This document shows, piece after piece, positions 1 through 12,079 of a DNA stretch of 64,000 nucleotides. Made by a program: the position numbers and the translations under genes. The stretch covers positions 52,490,001-52,554,000 of the forward strand of contig JAQMRL010000006.1 of the NCBI GenBank assembly GCA_035578175.1, in the 5' to 3' direction. The notes below the pieces were generated by a model. The model was not told where the DNA came from and ran no database searches. It worked only from the letters and a program-made list of their open reading frames with translations. Numbering within the stretch: the stretch's first letter is position 1; each line of letters starts with the position of its first letter. This DNA is from Catonia carolina (Eukaryota > Arthropoda > Insecta > Hemiptera > Achilidae).

Positions 1-144
1 GTGGCTCTCCGATGGGGACTAGCGAGAAAAAGGAAGGTGGTGCTTAAAAAGTGAGATACGGCTGGGGCTGTAAATCTTCGCTAAATATAATAATATACAT
101 ATACAATTAATTTATGATTATGAAATAAAATATTAAAATGTAAC

Positions 145-268
145 CTTTGTGGAAGCGATGAAGGAGTATAACTAGCAACTCTTCTTACACTATCTTTACT
201 ATTGGCGATTTCATTTAACGGACGATATCGTAAGTCTTTTGGTGGCCCATGGTGATTGTTTCCACTAA
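145..268 (-). CDS. EML: EML-like gene, third recognised coding exon
   Basis: Read on the minus strand, a pyrimidine-rich acceptor ending ...GGTTTTAG precedes 268 and a donor AAAG|GTTA follows 145. The 124-bp exon is open and encodes about 41 residues, beginning VSGNNHHGPPKDLRYRPLNE and ending SYTPSSLPQ. It is polar, basic and Ser/Pro-rich, as is usual in the linker after the EML coiled coil. It starts in phase 1, so it joins the 5900-6097 exon exactly (G|TT = Val), and it ends in phase 2. The linker itself is poorly conserved, so the call rests on splice sites, phase and composition rather than clear homology. The gene continues beyond the left edge. An AG acceptor just before 73 would give a 71-bp intron, but that reading meets a stop within about 50 bp. 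Confidence 0.65.
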
Positions 269-416
269 CTAAAACCAAAACAAATTTTAAAAATTAATAA
301 ATAAAAAAATCTAGAAAACATTATGTACTAAGGTTTACACACTAAACTGAGAATATTAAAATTGTATGCTCTTTAAAGCTTTAATTATAATGCATAAAAC
401 ATTTATAACTTTTAAC

Positions 417-1368
417 GGGTGATTCAAAAAGAGCGCCGGTTTTTAAACGGCTGGTAAATTTTTGTTTATCGGTTGGCAACATTGTTAGACCTCATTTCTA
501 TTTCGGAGAACATTCCGATTGACGATTCAGTTGTAGTTTCTCTTGTTCGCAGTGTAGTACTCTCGCAGTCTGTGTCTAACCATGGAGAAGTTTACTATTG
601 CGCAACGAGTGTTAATCGTCAAAACATTTTACCAGAGTGGAGAGAGTTATGCGGCTACTGTCAGGCGACTTCGCGGTACTCTAGGACGTAATGAAGCACC
701 GAATGAATCAACAGTTCGCAGGCTCATGAAAAAGTTTTTTGAGACGGGTTCAACAGTCGACCTTAAAAGTTCTGGACGTCGTCGTTCTGGCCGAACTGAG
801 CAGAACGTTGCATTGGTTCATGACAGTGTGGCTGTTAGCCCAGCAAAATCAATACGTCGCCGTTCTCAACAATTGGGTTTACGATGTTCTTCTGTACGGA
901 GAATTCTTCGGTACGATCTCCAATATCACCCGTATAAAATTCAGTTGACGCAACATTTGAAAGTGGCAGACCACCAGAAGAGTCGACAGTTTGTTGACTG
1001 GGTATTGAGAAAACGGCAGGATGATGACACCTTCGCAAACAAAATTGACGCCTTGTGACTTTCATCTTTGGGGTCATCTGAAGTCATTGGTGTATGCCAA
1101 TAAACCCCGAAACATCAATGACTTGAAGGAGGAAATTCGACGGGTTATCGGGCAAATGGAAGTCGAAACTTGTCGTGCAGTAATATCCAATTTCATGGAC
1201 AGAGTTGATGCATGCCAGCGCAGTAGAGGAGGACACATGCATGACATCATTTTTCATACATGAAATCGGAAGGTAAGATGAACTTGTTGATGTATTTATT
1301 TTCAGTTTTTCAATAAAATAAATCTCTTAATTTGTTATATCAAAACCGGCGCTCTTTTTGAATCACCC
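417..1368 (+). mobile_element. Internally deleted mariner-superfamily element (DUF4817-type transposase)
   Basis: Terminal inverted repeats of about 27 bp bound the element (GGGTGATTCAAAAAGAGCGC at 417; its complement ends at 1368). From 582 an ORF encodes an N-terminal helix-turn-helix of the DUF4817 type: MEKFTIAQRVLIVKTFYQSG, the paired HTH, then VADHQKSRQFVDWVL up to FANKI. Near 1046 the reading shifts frame and resumes as LTPCDFHLWGHLKSLVYANK, the C-terminal end of the DDE domain. Roughly 130-150 residues holding the first two catalytic acids are missing. The copy is therefore a non-autonomous deletion derivative. It lies in the 5.6-kb EML intron. Confidence 0.75.
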
Positions 1369-1645
1369 TATATTTTCAGAATTTCCTTCTACAGGATATA
1401 GTTTAGCCATAATTAGTGATTTCTGTTATAGTCACTTGAGTCAAGAGTTTGCCCTTGTTTGCAACAAGGGGTAAAGGGGGGAAAGCATCAGTACGCATGC
1501 GCGCTGCTTTAATTTCAGTACGACAAACATAACAACTTATACTATACCCAGAGCATTAAACAGTATATCGCGGAACCTTTTGTAGCTTAACAGTACAAAT
1601 ATAACCGTTTGTTACTGTAAACACAAATGTCAGTTTCTCAAAAAC
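1369..1645. other. Intronic DNA with no recognised feature
   Basis: There is no coding signal or repeat that I can match elsewhere in the window. A GC-richer patch at 1440-1510 contains G runs and GCATGCGC, a motif seen again near 3944. Confidence 0.5.
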
Positions 1646-1900
1646 ATGGTCAAACACAGTGCTGAACGTAATGTAATAAAATTTTGTGAAGTTGAAGCTA
1701 AACAAAAATGCCTACTTGTGCCTCTTAACAAAAGCCGTGGGCGAGCGGCTAACTACTGTGATGTTTCTTTTTCCACAATTCGAAAAATAAAGAAGGAACT
1801 TAAGGACAGGAAGAAGCTATTTTTTAACAGTTTTGTTGACACCTGGTAAAAAAGAAAACGGTTAGGTAGATACTAATGAGACTGATAATGAAAACGCCAA
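1646..1900 (+). pseudogene. Tc1/IS630-like transposase N-terminal remnant
   Basis: The 67-codon ORF MVKHSAERNVIKFCEVEAKQ... SRGRAANYCDVSFSTIRKIK resembles the N-terminal HTH of a Tc1/IS630-like transposase family common in insects. At its end the frame breaks. A one-base shift across 1838-1860 restores a TPGKKRKR motif that normally follows this HTH, which supports the call. No inverted repeats or DDE domain are visible, so it is an old fragment. Confidence 0.4.
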
Positions 1901-2227
1901 TGACAGCAATAGTAAAGAAGGCGATTCATTCATAATTACAGTAAATCAAACATTTCTAGTCATGTAATTAAGCTATAGGCAATATTACAGGTCATATTTG
2001 TTTGTTAGAAGGTTTATGAAGAAAACATTTTCTCGGAATAAACCACAGCTTACAAAATGTATCTAGAAACTGCACGGTAGTGAAATGTACGAGTAGTGTC
2101 TCACTGTTGAGGTTGGCAGCACTGCAGATATTTCATTTCCCTTCCTCACAGCCCATACATACGCAAAAGGCAATCTCGTGACTTTAGTATCTATAGTAGT
2201 AGGAGCTCGTAAAATAGCGGGGGAATA
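1901..2227. other. Intronic DNA, nothing recognised
   Basis: AT-rich sequence without coding signal or a repeat that I could match inside this window. Confidence 0.5.
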
Positions 2228-2316
2228 TTACTAGGATCTGAACCAGGAACTTTCATCTCTGAAAATCAGCTGTTAAACATTTTACTCAAAGCGAAGACTT
2301 CACAACGTTGGTCAAA
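2228..2316 (-). repeat. SINE-B head fragment
   Basis: The minus strand matches the tRNA-like head of SINE-B, including the B-box region (CTGGTTCAGATCC) and part of the CAGCTG palindrome. The A-box side is decayed and the body is missing. Confidence 0.6.
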
Positions 2317-2589
2317 TTAATTTTTTTTTGCAAATGATTGCAGTATGTTAACTTAAATTTTCTTTAACCCTTTCAGTGCCAAAACAATATTTAAAAGTTT
2401 GATCTAAAGCCATTTAATTTAAATAAGGGTGTACAAAAAATGCCAGCCCTTATTTTGAAAACTTGCAGGCGTATGCCTGCCATTGCCAACCAAAATTTCA
2501 AAGTTATGGAAAAATAAAATTTCCTGTTAATTTCTATTATGTTCATATAGAAAAGAAATAGTTCTAACACTAAAAATATTCAAAATAGT

Positions 2590-2768
2590 TTTTTTTTAGT
2601 TTATTTAAAGTTCCATAGACAGCTGCTTAGTCATTAGCAACTACTGTGGGTTTTGTTACCTTAACAGTAGTTTTAACTTGGTAAAATTTCCAGACCCTAG
2701 CCGGAATCAAACCCGAGACCTTTCGTTTTGTAAACTAGCCCGCTAGTCACTATGCCATGGAGGTGGTT
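2590..2768 (-). repeat. SINE-A, tRNA-derived
   Basis: On the minus strand the sequence starts ACCACCTCCATGGCATAGTG. It has an A-box-like TGGCATAGTGACTAG and a B-box GGTTTGATTCC, followed by a body ending in an A-rich stretch. A related copy lies at 41476-41618. The pol III promoter arrangement and the A-rich end identify a tRNA-derived SINE. Confidence 0.65.
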
Positions 2769-3646
2769 TCAAAATATATTATCCCATTAATTTTTGTTTA
2801 AAATGTTTTTTGTAAATGTTCGGTAATCCGGACAATGACACTTTATGCATAACTTACGGACCGGTAAACCAGATGTTGTCACTACATAAAATATATCGAC
2901 GTCCTGTTTTCTGGACGTTGGTACTAAAAGCGTTAAAGACTGAAAAATCTGTCTTACTCATAGAACACGTGTCATAATTTTGTATAATTGACATAAAATT
3001 CCCTATACTATAAAAACAAAAGTCATTATTAATGTAATAACCCTCAAACAGAATTATAAAACAGGCTTCATTTTATCAATAATACAGTAATATGGATTAT
3101 AAGAAAAGGAATACAAATTACATCATTAAATATTCACAAACATGTCATTGATTTTAAGTTGTTACGTAAATGTATTCTCTCTCAAACAGAATATGTATTC
3201 AAACACAATGGACTTAAATACTAAGTACTAAATATACAATAGTTGTAAATTGATTAAATTGTATTAAAATTTTTAAAGAATAAAATGAAAAAAATGACTA
3301 AACAACAGACCTATATATAACACATTTTTTTATACAGTAACATTGAATAAATTATAAATAATGTTAAAAAAACATTATATAAAAGTATTATTATGGCATT
3401 GTAAATTTAAGTAAACAATACAATGTAAATAAATTACCATAAAAATGAAAAGGTATATATACATTAGTAATAATATATTCCACCAATAATATTTCCACAT
3501 TCCACTAAAGGTTAGTTGTAATAAATGCTTTAATTTGACCTTCGCAAATATGTAGATTTGTGGAAAACGCCTAAATTAACTGAGTAGCAATTTAACCATC
3601 ATTGGATTGCTGATGGATTTAGGACTAAATAAATATATACATATAT
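2769..3646. other. Intronic AT-rich DNA, nothing recognised
   Basis: Very AT-rich with no open frames. I could not match any part to other repeats in the window. Confidence 0.5.
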
Positions 3647-4337
3647 ATTTTTTAAATCCTTAAATATGTGTTGTATCCTTAAATATGTGTTAGTTGCAAT
3701 CTGTTCAATTCAGAACAATAAGCAACCCCATGACCCAAAGAGATGAAGATAATGTATATGACATGTAAATGAGGTGTAGTCTTGTACAGACCAAGGTCGA
3801 CCATTCCTGAAAGAGTATGATTCATTACCCAACCATCAAAGTATACCGGCGTAACCACTGTCTCGTGTTCAAATTCATATTAAAGTAACTAAAGTCCAGC
3901 CTCTCTTAGTTTGCTCCTAATGTAAACAAATAATGACGTCACTGAGCATGCGCATTATATCAAAATGTGTACACGCTGATTAAAAAGTAACAACAAAATA
4001 CTTTCAAAAGTATTTAAATACAAAATACTTTTAAAATTATTTTTATAAATGAAATTGTTAGGCCTACATCATATCATGAATGATGTTTGAAGTACTTTAA
4101 GTACTTATAATTTAAAAAAATAGTTAAATTAATAGGAATACGACATCCGTATAGTTGCAGACTCTAGCGTGCACCCTGTAGTAGGTGGCTTTTGTTTGTT
4201 GACAGTAGGAGCAAACTAAGAACGGCTGAACTGTACCTTTACTGGGAACTGAACTAGGATCCTTTATCTCCAAAAATCAGCTGTTAAACAGCTGACTCGC
4301 GGCAACAAATTCACCTCTAGACTGACCCAGTGGGTTA
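3647..4337 (-). repeat. SINE-B interrupted by a MITE
   Basis: The 3' body (3647-3891) and tRNA-like head (4234-4337) of one minus-strand SINE-B are separated by the 342-bp MITE at 3892-4233. The A-rich end carries a 19-bp tandem duplication (unit CCTTAAATATGTGTT). Head and body rejoin at the expected consensus point when the MITE is removed. Confidence 0.75.
3892..4233. mobile_element. TA-target MITE with ~40-bp inverted repeats
   Basis: The ends are inverted repeats: AAGTCCAGCC then CTTAGTTTGCTCCTAATGT on the left, and CAGTTCAGCC then CTTAGTTTGCTCCTACTGT read from the right. The element is flanked by TA at 3890-3891 and 4234-4235. TA duplication and size fit a Tc1/mariner-mobilised MITE. 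It has no coding capacity. Confidence 0.7.
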
Positions 4338-4843
4338 GGTCTATTGTACAGTGCATTAAAAATTTGTTTTGTTAACCATTTATCATCCATTCTTTACATG
4401 TATCCATAAAATTTTACTCTTCTTTTTCTAATCGTTTTTATTAATTATTCATTTTCCTTGAACAGTTCTTCTCGACCTTGTAACCTTTATTGTCCATCTA
4501 TTATCTTCGAATCCATTATCTTATGGAGGAAATTTCTCTCAAATTTCTCTGCTTCTCTTAGACCAGCCTTCCCAGTCATTCTAAGGCATTCACTAACATA
4601 CAGACACAGGTTTTGTCACAGTATTATAATGTCTAGTCTTGCCTTGTCTTAAAAGAGCTTTCTTCTTACATAATTGGTGAGTGCCTCAAAATTCAGAGTC
4701 TGAAATCAAACGCTGACAAAAGAAGATGCAGTCTTCAAATAACAATTTTTCTAGAAAATTTATGTTATACCTGATGATGTGGTGCGCACCGTAAAAGTAC
4801 TCGTAAGTTGAGGAATCAAAGCAGTATAAAAAAAAAAGGTAAA
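4338..4843. other. Intronic DNA, nothing recognised
   Basis: There is a 64-codon open frame at 4458-4652, but it has no recognisable motif and looks like chance. Confidence 0.5.
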
Positions 4844-4845
4844 TA

Positions 4846-5781
4846 CGAGGTGTGGCTATTAAATAACGAGACTGATGTTGTAAAAAAATTAATTTTAATT
4901 TTATACATACTCAGTTACTGTTTCCTTCAATATACACTCCTTCTCTATCCCTACAATGCTCCATATGAATTTTCCATTGTTGGAATCAGTGCTGGAAGTC
5001 ATCTTCTGTCAACTCCTTCAGGACACGTGCCACTTTCTCTTTTACAGCTTCCACAGACTCAAATCTTGTCCCTTTTAATGCAGATTTCACCTTAGGGAAC
5101 AGGTAGAAGTCACATGGTGCAAGATCTGGTGAATAAGGTGGATGTTCTAACACAGATGTTGTACTTGGATAGGAACCTCTTGACAGATAACGTGGAATGA
5201 GTTGGCACATTATCTTGGAGAACCCATGATTTTTCCTTCCACATTTCGGGGCGTTTTTCCTTACTCTTTGACATAGTTTAGAAAGTACCTCAAGGTAGTA
5301 ATATTGATTAATTGTTTGACCTTCAGGAACCCAGTGAAGGTACACAATCCCATGGACATAAAAAAAACAATCATCATTGCTTTAAATTTTGACATGCTCA
5401 TTCGAGCTTTTTTGGCTCTCGGTGAAGTTCGGCTCTTCCAGTGCATGGATTGGCGCTTCGTTTCCGGATCATAAGTATAAAACCACGTTTCATTACATGT
5501 TATTATCGTTTCCAAAAAAATATGGGCCATTTTCAATCGCGTACAAAGTATCAGTACAACCATTTTTGCAAGCTTCATTTCAAACATTTTTGAGCGGCAC
5601 GTGTCCTGAAGGAGCTGACAGAAGATGACTTCCAGCACTGTTTCCAACAATGGAAAATTCCCATGGAGCATTGTAGGGATAGAGAAGGAGTGTATATTGA
5701 AGGTGACAATAAGTGATTGTATATAAAATTAAAATTAAATTTTTTACAACGTCAGTCTCGTTATTTAATAGCCACATCTTG
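4846..5781 (-). mobile_element. Mariner derivative with inverted-duplicated 3' end, copy 1
   Basis: This 936-bp element is flanked by TA (4844-4845, 5782-5783). The minus strand encodes fragments of a DD34D mariner transposase: ETWFYTYDPETKRQSMHW, then after frameshifts HPPYSPDLAPCDFYLFPKVK. The first catalytic Asp has become Asn (TCNETW). The QDN block with the second Asp is readable only in another frame. The first ~190 bp (rc of 5591-5781) is an inverted copy of the last ~190 bp (4846-5037), which itself encodes the transposase C terminus. The normal N-terminal HTH region is absent. The copy is inactive and non-autonomous. Confidence 0.8.
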
Positions 5782-5899
5782 TATGAAAAGTTTTTATAAA
5801 TTTTATTATATTAATATGGATTCAACTGTTATGATTCTACTTAATCACTTAAATAACTATGAATAATTAATTACAAATTTAATGTAAATTACCACATAC

Positions 5900-6097
5900 C
5901 TCTAAGAACACCATTCTTAATGGGCGATGGGGTTGATGAAGACACAGCTCTAGAACCTTCAAGTAGATTGAGTCGGCGCAAGACATCAGCTAGTGTTGAG
6001 CGGAGGCAAACTATTTCATCACCCTGCTCTAACACTTTCTTTTCTAAATCGGCGACTCGTTCCCGCACCGACTCATTCTCTGTTTCAATCATGTCAT
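5900..6097 (-). CDS. EML: EML-like gene, coiled-coil exon
   Basis: This 198-bp exon has an acceptor TTGTGTGTTACAG|AT before 6097 and a donor TTAGAG|GTATGT after 5900. It is phase 1 at both ends. It encodes about 66 residues with a heptad pattern, including RERVADLEKKVLEQGDEI and STLADVLRRLNLLEG. The ADVLRRL block and the preceding LE.(K/R)V..Q.DEI spacing match the N-terminal trimerising coiled coil of EML1-4-type microtubule-associated proteins. In that family the coiled coil precedes a basic linker, then the HELP motif and a tandem WD-repeat propeller that binds tubulin. Those domains must lie beyond the left edge. The tail (SSSTPSPIKNGVLR) begins the basic Ser/Pro-rich linker. This is the most secure host-gene call in the window. 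Which insect EML paralogue it is cannot be decided here. Confidence 0.85.
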
Positions 6098-6269
6098 CTG
6101 TAACACACAAAAAATAACACATAAGTATATATTACATGGTCAACTATTTAACACAGCTACAGCCAAATTAAGTGATTGGAAAAATTGATAAAAGACAGGA
6201 ACAAAACAGGGTGCATAATATCATAGTCATACTCCATGAATTGACATAGTAAAACAAAAGTAACAGAAA
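6098..6269. other. Start of the large EML intron
   Basis: Sequence upstream (minus sense) of the coiled-coil exon holds the polypyrimidine tract and acceptor at 6098-6115. No repeat was recognised before 6272. Confidence 0.6.
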
Positions 6270-6271
6270 AA

Positions 6272-6735
6272 TCTGGTGTGATACACTTACACCACTTTCT
6301 CTTGGCAATGTATAATCATGAGTGAGACACAAAATAAAAATCAACCACTGTAGAACTTAAAAATATGGAAAATCACTAATTGATGCAAAAACTAAGTATC
6401 ATTTTTTTCTGTAGAAAGAAATAAAAGTTGTAGATTTTATTTTATATAACTTTAAATTATATGCAAATTTTTTACCATTTTTTTTACCAATTTTGATGAG
6501 CAAAATCACTAATGGTGACAAACTAAGCACAGTAAAAACCACTTGAAATGAAAGTAATAAAAAGAGTTTTGCTAATTTTCTACAATTTCAATTATATACA
6601 CTTTTCACCTAAAAGTTTGATACCTTAAAATAAAATTACTAGGAGAGCAAGCCCCTTAGAATTTCAGCAGCGCTTAACCTATCTTGTAGAGCATACAACA
6701 TTTAGTAAGCAAACCAGCTGTACCACAAACCACTA
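6272..6735 (+). repeat. H element, degraded 5' part
   Basis: It begins TCTGGTGTGATACACTTACAC with the subterminal ACTTTCTCTTG(G)C. It then follows the H family through the AAAGTTGTAGATTTT and CTTGTAGAGCATA blocks before homology is lost. The 3' microsatellite and end are absent. Confidence 0.65.
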
Positions 6736-7954
6736 GGCCAGAGAAATGGCAGTGTTTTATTTAATAGAAAAATTTACAACAATATTATATTCTTGATAAG
6801 AAACACAGTAAAAAATTATTTATTAAATCACAGTTGGATTAATTTTATAATTTCATGATTAGAAAAAGAAGACAAAAATTTTATGGACGCCTTTATAAAA
6901 TGGATGACACCGGTTCACAAAAAAAAATTTTAAGATACTAAACAATAAACCTAAGGTGTTGGATAAATTTTTATTATTTTTTTTTGGCGCCCTGGAGACT
7001 TCATGAGGAGTATAGGACATGTCAGTTATAACACCTGAAATACATAATAAGAATCACACAATGTATCACTACTATCAAGAAAGAAATTCTTGTATGCTAT
7101 AAAAAATTTCACCGATCAAGTAATTTTTCAGATTCTTTTTAAAGGAATGCAAATTATCACAAAATTTTAAATGATTTAAAGGATCCAGAAAGGAAGTTGA
7201 GAAAACCGGAAAAAACTTAATGAATCAAATTAAATTTAGACTTTAAATAATGGACAAGGGCTTACATGAAAAGAAAAAACAAAAACAAATGGAGAGAATA
7301 AAGGAGAAAAGTCTATGGTGAACGAATACTGAGAATATGGGCTCCAAAAAGAGCGTCCAAAAACATCTAAAGCAACCTTACAAGCCCTGAAATTGGAATT
7401 AAAAGGTAAAAAATTTAAAAAAAATTATGATATCAAAACCTTCCAATCACCGCTCCATGATATCAGCTAATAAACAAACATCAGCCAGTTAAAAATAAAA
7501 TGGAGGTCAATTAAAAATAGTATACTCATATAACCTTCTGCCTAGCAATACCATCTCGTTGATAACTCAGGATAGATTAACCTCAAATTGCATTAAGATA
7601 GTTTGACACGCATTAGAAATAATGAATATCGACAGGTGAGGAAATTAGATAATGCGAATCTGATTAAACTTACTATTTTTATAAGTTAGTAGGTTATGCA
7701 ATGGGATTATAAAGTAACGTTAGTATCTATTGTAAAGTAATAACATGATAAAGATGGGTGTGTCAAACAATAAATAACTCATTGACAGCTTTTCCCATCA
7801 ACTTTAATAAAAATTGAAGTCTGGTATATTTAACTAAAAACTTTGACTAGATAAACAACTGGGATCACTATATTGTAGTTGTGCATAAAACTAACACACT
7901 ACGTGCATTTAATTTATTCAGATAGTTTACAAAAAATAAAATTTATTTAAAAAA
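6736..7954. other. Intronic AT-rich DNA, nothing recognised
   Basis: About 1.2 kb with no coding signal, tRNA boxes or inverted-repeat structure that I could identify. Confidence 0.5.
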
Positions 7955-8190
7955 TTAGGTGTGAAATACTCACGCTACTTTTCCTTGCCAATGTAATAAT
8001 TAAAACAATAACCTATGATAACTTATTATTAATAAACAACGTAATTGGCCATAACACGTAAGTGGAGTGTTAAATTATTTGCACTTGATCTGATAGTTCT
8101 AGAGCTACAAAAAAAATTGGTTCTGTTTTTATCACTGGTCAGCCAAATTTTAGAACAAAAGAGGTAGAGGTGTAAAAGATACTTGCATCA
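7955..8190 (+). repeat. H head fragment followed by SINE-C 5' fragment
   Basis: 7955-8041 matches the first ~85 bp of H (GGTGTGAAATACTCACGC, then TTTCCTTGCC). 8046-8184 matches the first ~140 bp of SINE-C (GGCCATAACACGTAAGTGGA ... AGAGGTAGAGGTGTAAAAGA). Both are truncated. Confidence 0.6.
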
Positions 8191-8226
8191 ATATTTTTTG
8201 TTTTTAACGACTCCATTATACAAAAA

Positions 8227-9179
8227 TCTGGTGTGAAACACTCACACAACTTTCTCTTGCCAATGCAAATAATTAATAATAAACCTAACATTATTAATAA
8301 AATATTAGAAATAAACAAAAATTAACCTCAAAAACATAACCTTATTTTAATCATGAGTGAATGACGCAAAATGAAAATCAAACTCAATTTGCCTTATAAA
8401 AAACGGAAAACCACACTTTCACGCTAAACTACGCTCTGTAGAGAAAAATTCTCTAAATAAAAGTTGTAGATCTCTTAATTTTCTATAAATTTTATTATAT
8501 ACACTTTTGTCGTAAAGTGCATACTAAGGCCGAAATGTTAAAAAAATCAATTTTTCACATATTTTCGTGAGAAAAAACAGAAAATCGCAAATTACCGCTA
8601 AACTAAGCATTACACAAAAAATTGTTTGAAATAAAAGTTGTAGGATTTTAAATTCTCTACAATTTTTATTCTATAAAGTTTTGCGCTAAAATGCATAATA
8701 AAGCCGTAATCTTAAAAAAACAACGTTTTTACGAGAAAACACCCTCACCAAGAATTTCAGCACACATGACGTACCCTATCTTGTAGAGAATAAAAAATTG
8801 AGTAAACCAGCCGATTTTTAAAAAAATCGTAGGACCAGTTTTTGAGAAAATTGCAAAAAAGTGAAAAATTACACGAATAAACTACTACATCCGGTTGACC
8901 GATTTTGATGAAAATGTTCGTGTCGGGTCCGGTAGTGGTATGTAACTTAAGTTTCAAGTTTCAAGTTCGTACGATGTTCCGTTCTTGAGATATTTTGTAT
9001 ACACACACACACACCCACCCACACACACACACACACACAGGCCAATCGCTAAAAACATGTTTTCTGGGTTCAGGGGGTCTGAAAACGTAAAGATCCGGTG
9101 AAAACTCGATTTTGAAAAATCGACATGAAAACAATACTTTCCTTCCTATATATTCATATAGGCAAGAGAAAGTAAAAAA
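8227..9179 (+). mobile_element. H element, near full length
   Basis: It starts TCTGGTGTGAAACACTCACA. The stem GTGTGA/TCACAC (8231-8247) precedes the subterminal repeat ACTTTCTCTTGCC (8249-8261). A CA-rich tract lies at 9001-9039. Near 9150 the hairpin CCTATAT-ATTC-ATATAGG is followed by GGCAAGAGAAAGT and an A run. No protein is encoded. The layout is that of a non-autonomous Helentron-like element. Confidence 0.8.
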
Positions 9180-9230
9180 GGATTACAATAATACACAATA
9201 AGTTACAATAATGATTTACAATAATTAAAC

Positions 9231-9594
9231 TCTTTTATATGGTTCTGAAACCTGGGTACATAAAAAGAAGGAATGGAGCAGGTTACAGGCTGCTGAAATG
9301 CGATTCCTAAGAGCAGTGAAGGGTTGTACTAGGGAAGACAGAATCCATAATACTGAGATCAGAAAAGAGCTCAACATACCCTCCATATGGCAGAAAATCG
9401 AGGAAACCAAACAAAACTGGAGGGATCATGTGGAGCGCATGGAGGATGGAAGAATTCCCAGGGCAGTAATCTCCTATCAGCCAGTAGGAAAGAGAAGTGT
9501 GGGCAGGCCTCGTAAGAGATGGAATTGATTAATAAAGGAGTTTGCAGTCGGAACAAGCAATGTGCCTAATCCTTGAAGGAAGACGACGACGACG
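9231..9594 (+). mobile_element. 5'-truncated LINE, reverse-transcriptase C terminus
   Basis: An exact 11-bp target duplication AATAATTAAAC flanks it at 9220-9230 and 9595-9605. It encodes LYGSETWVHKKKEW from its first bases, then AEMRFLRAVKGCTREDRI and KRSVGRPRKRWN before a stop, the typical tail after a non-LTR reverse-transcriptase domain. It ends in (GAC)n. The frame is intact for its short length, so insertion is probably fairly recent. The clade cannot be fixed from this end alone. Confidence 0.8.
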
Positions 9595-9640
9595 AATAAT
9601 TAAACGATTATATTAGATTTGTTACAGTATTCTACTTGAC

Positions 9641-10008
9641 CATAAACAGGCAGGTGGAATGTTAAATTATTTGCACTCGATCTGCTAATTACTGGGCTAC
9701 AAAACAAAATAGTTCTGTTTCTTTTCACATAGTTAGCCAGTTATATGACTAAAGCATTTAAGAACAGAAGAGGTAGAGCGTAAAATATTCAAGAGTTATC
9801 CCCACTGAGAGTAATGAATTTCATTATACAGCCAGACATTTTCGATGAAAATGTTCATGTCTGGTCCCTTAATGGTACCTACCTAACTTATATTTCAATT
9901 TTCAAGTTTTTATGATATTCCGTACTTGAGATATTTTGTTCACAAACAAACCAATCATTAAAAATATAAAAATATGTTTTTTTTTAATTCAGGGGGCCTG
10001 AAAACGTG
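9641..10008 (+). repeat. SINE-C 5' fragment joined to H 3' fragment
   Basis: 9641-9838 is the 5' half of SINE-C, ending abruptly in CAGCCAGACA. From about 9839 the sequence is the H 3' region (CGATGAAAATGTTCATGTC, ATTCCGTACTTGAGATATTTT, GGGGGCCTGAAAACGTG). The CA tract here is short. The join has no obvious target duplication and may be a recombination junction. Confidence 0.6.
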
Positions 10009-10515
10009 TATTAATTTCAGCTAATGAATCTAAACGAAATAACTGAGTTGTAAATTACTGCTAAGTAGTACAACACAATTTCATCCTAATTAACGTATTT
10101 TATTATTACCTAAATATCTGAAAATATAAATCATACACAAAGTTGCTAAACAGAAATGTTTAAAGTATTCATCATCTACAAAATGCTTTTTAACTTTATA
10201 GATTGACATGTAACAGACATTTTATAACCAAACACTAAGAAGAAGTACGCCTACCCGAAACATTACAAAGTTAATAAACTCATTACTCATGTCATAAATA
10301 CGTTCAAAAATAATGTGAAGTTTAAGAGATTACAGTGTAGCCTACAGACTTCTATAAAACGTACGCTAAACTGTATCTGGTTAAAAATAACTGTAGACAT
10401 ATGAAGAGAATACTTGGAAAAAATATCTGAAACACGATTAAATCAGTTTTAATTCTGCTACATAGAAATAAATTAGAAAAAGAAATAAATCTATATAGTC
10501 ATTTTCAAGTGAGTA
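10009..10515. other. Intronic DNA, nothing recognised
   Basis: AT-rich, no coding signal and no repeat match found. Confidence 0.5.
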
Positions 10516-10622
10516 TGAGGAGGTTCCGGGTTCGATTACCGATCAGGTCTGGATTTTTTCCAGCCCACATTTTCATTTATCATCTGCATTAGCAATAACT
10601 ATAAAAACAGTCTGACGTAAAA
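10516..10622 (+). repeat. SINE-D, head-truncated
   Basis: It has a B box (GGGTTCGATTACC) followed by GATCAGGTCTGGATTTTTTC and an end of ...CAGTCTGACGTAAAAAA, as in the complete copy at 55440-55612. The A box is lost. Confidence 0.65.
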
Positions 10623-10787
10623 AAATCTGGTGTAAAATATTAATACGACTTCCTCTTGTCAATGTAAATAATGAAAATACAGTCGAACTTCTTTAACTCA
10701 AATCCTCAAAAGATGGGGGGGGGGAATTCGAGTTATAGAAACTTTCAAGTTATGGAAAAATTAAAACAAAGGAATTGTTTAAAAAAA

Positions 10788-12079
<1,292 letters not shown>

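Noticed and set aside
1..73. A further EML exon after a 71-bp intron (acceptor TTTACAG before 73)
   Set aside because: The phase-compatible reading hits a stop within about 50 bases, so it is more likely intronic.
9001..9040. CRISPR-like or satellite array
   Set aside because: Only a CA microsatellite inside a transposon; no spacers, and the host is eukaryotic.
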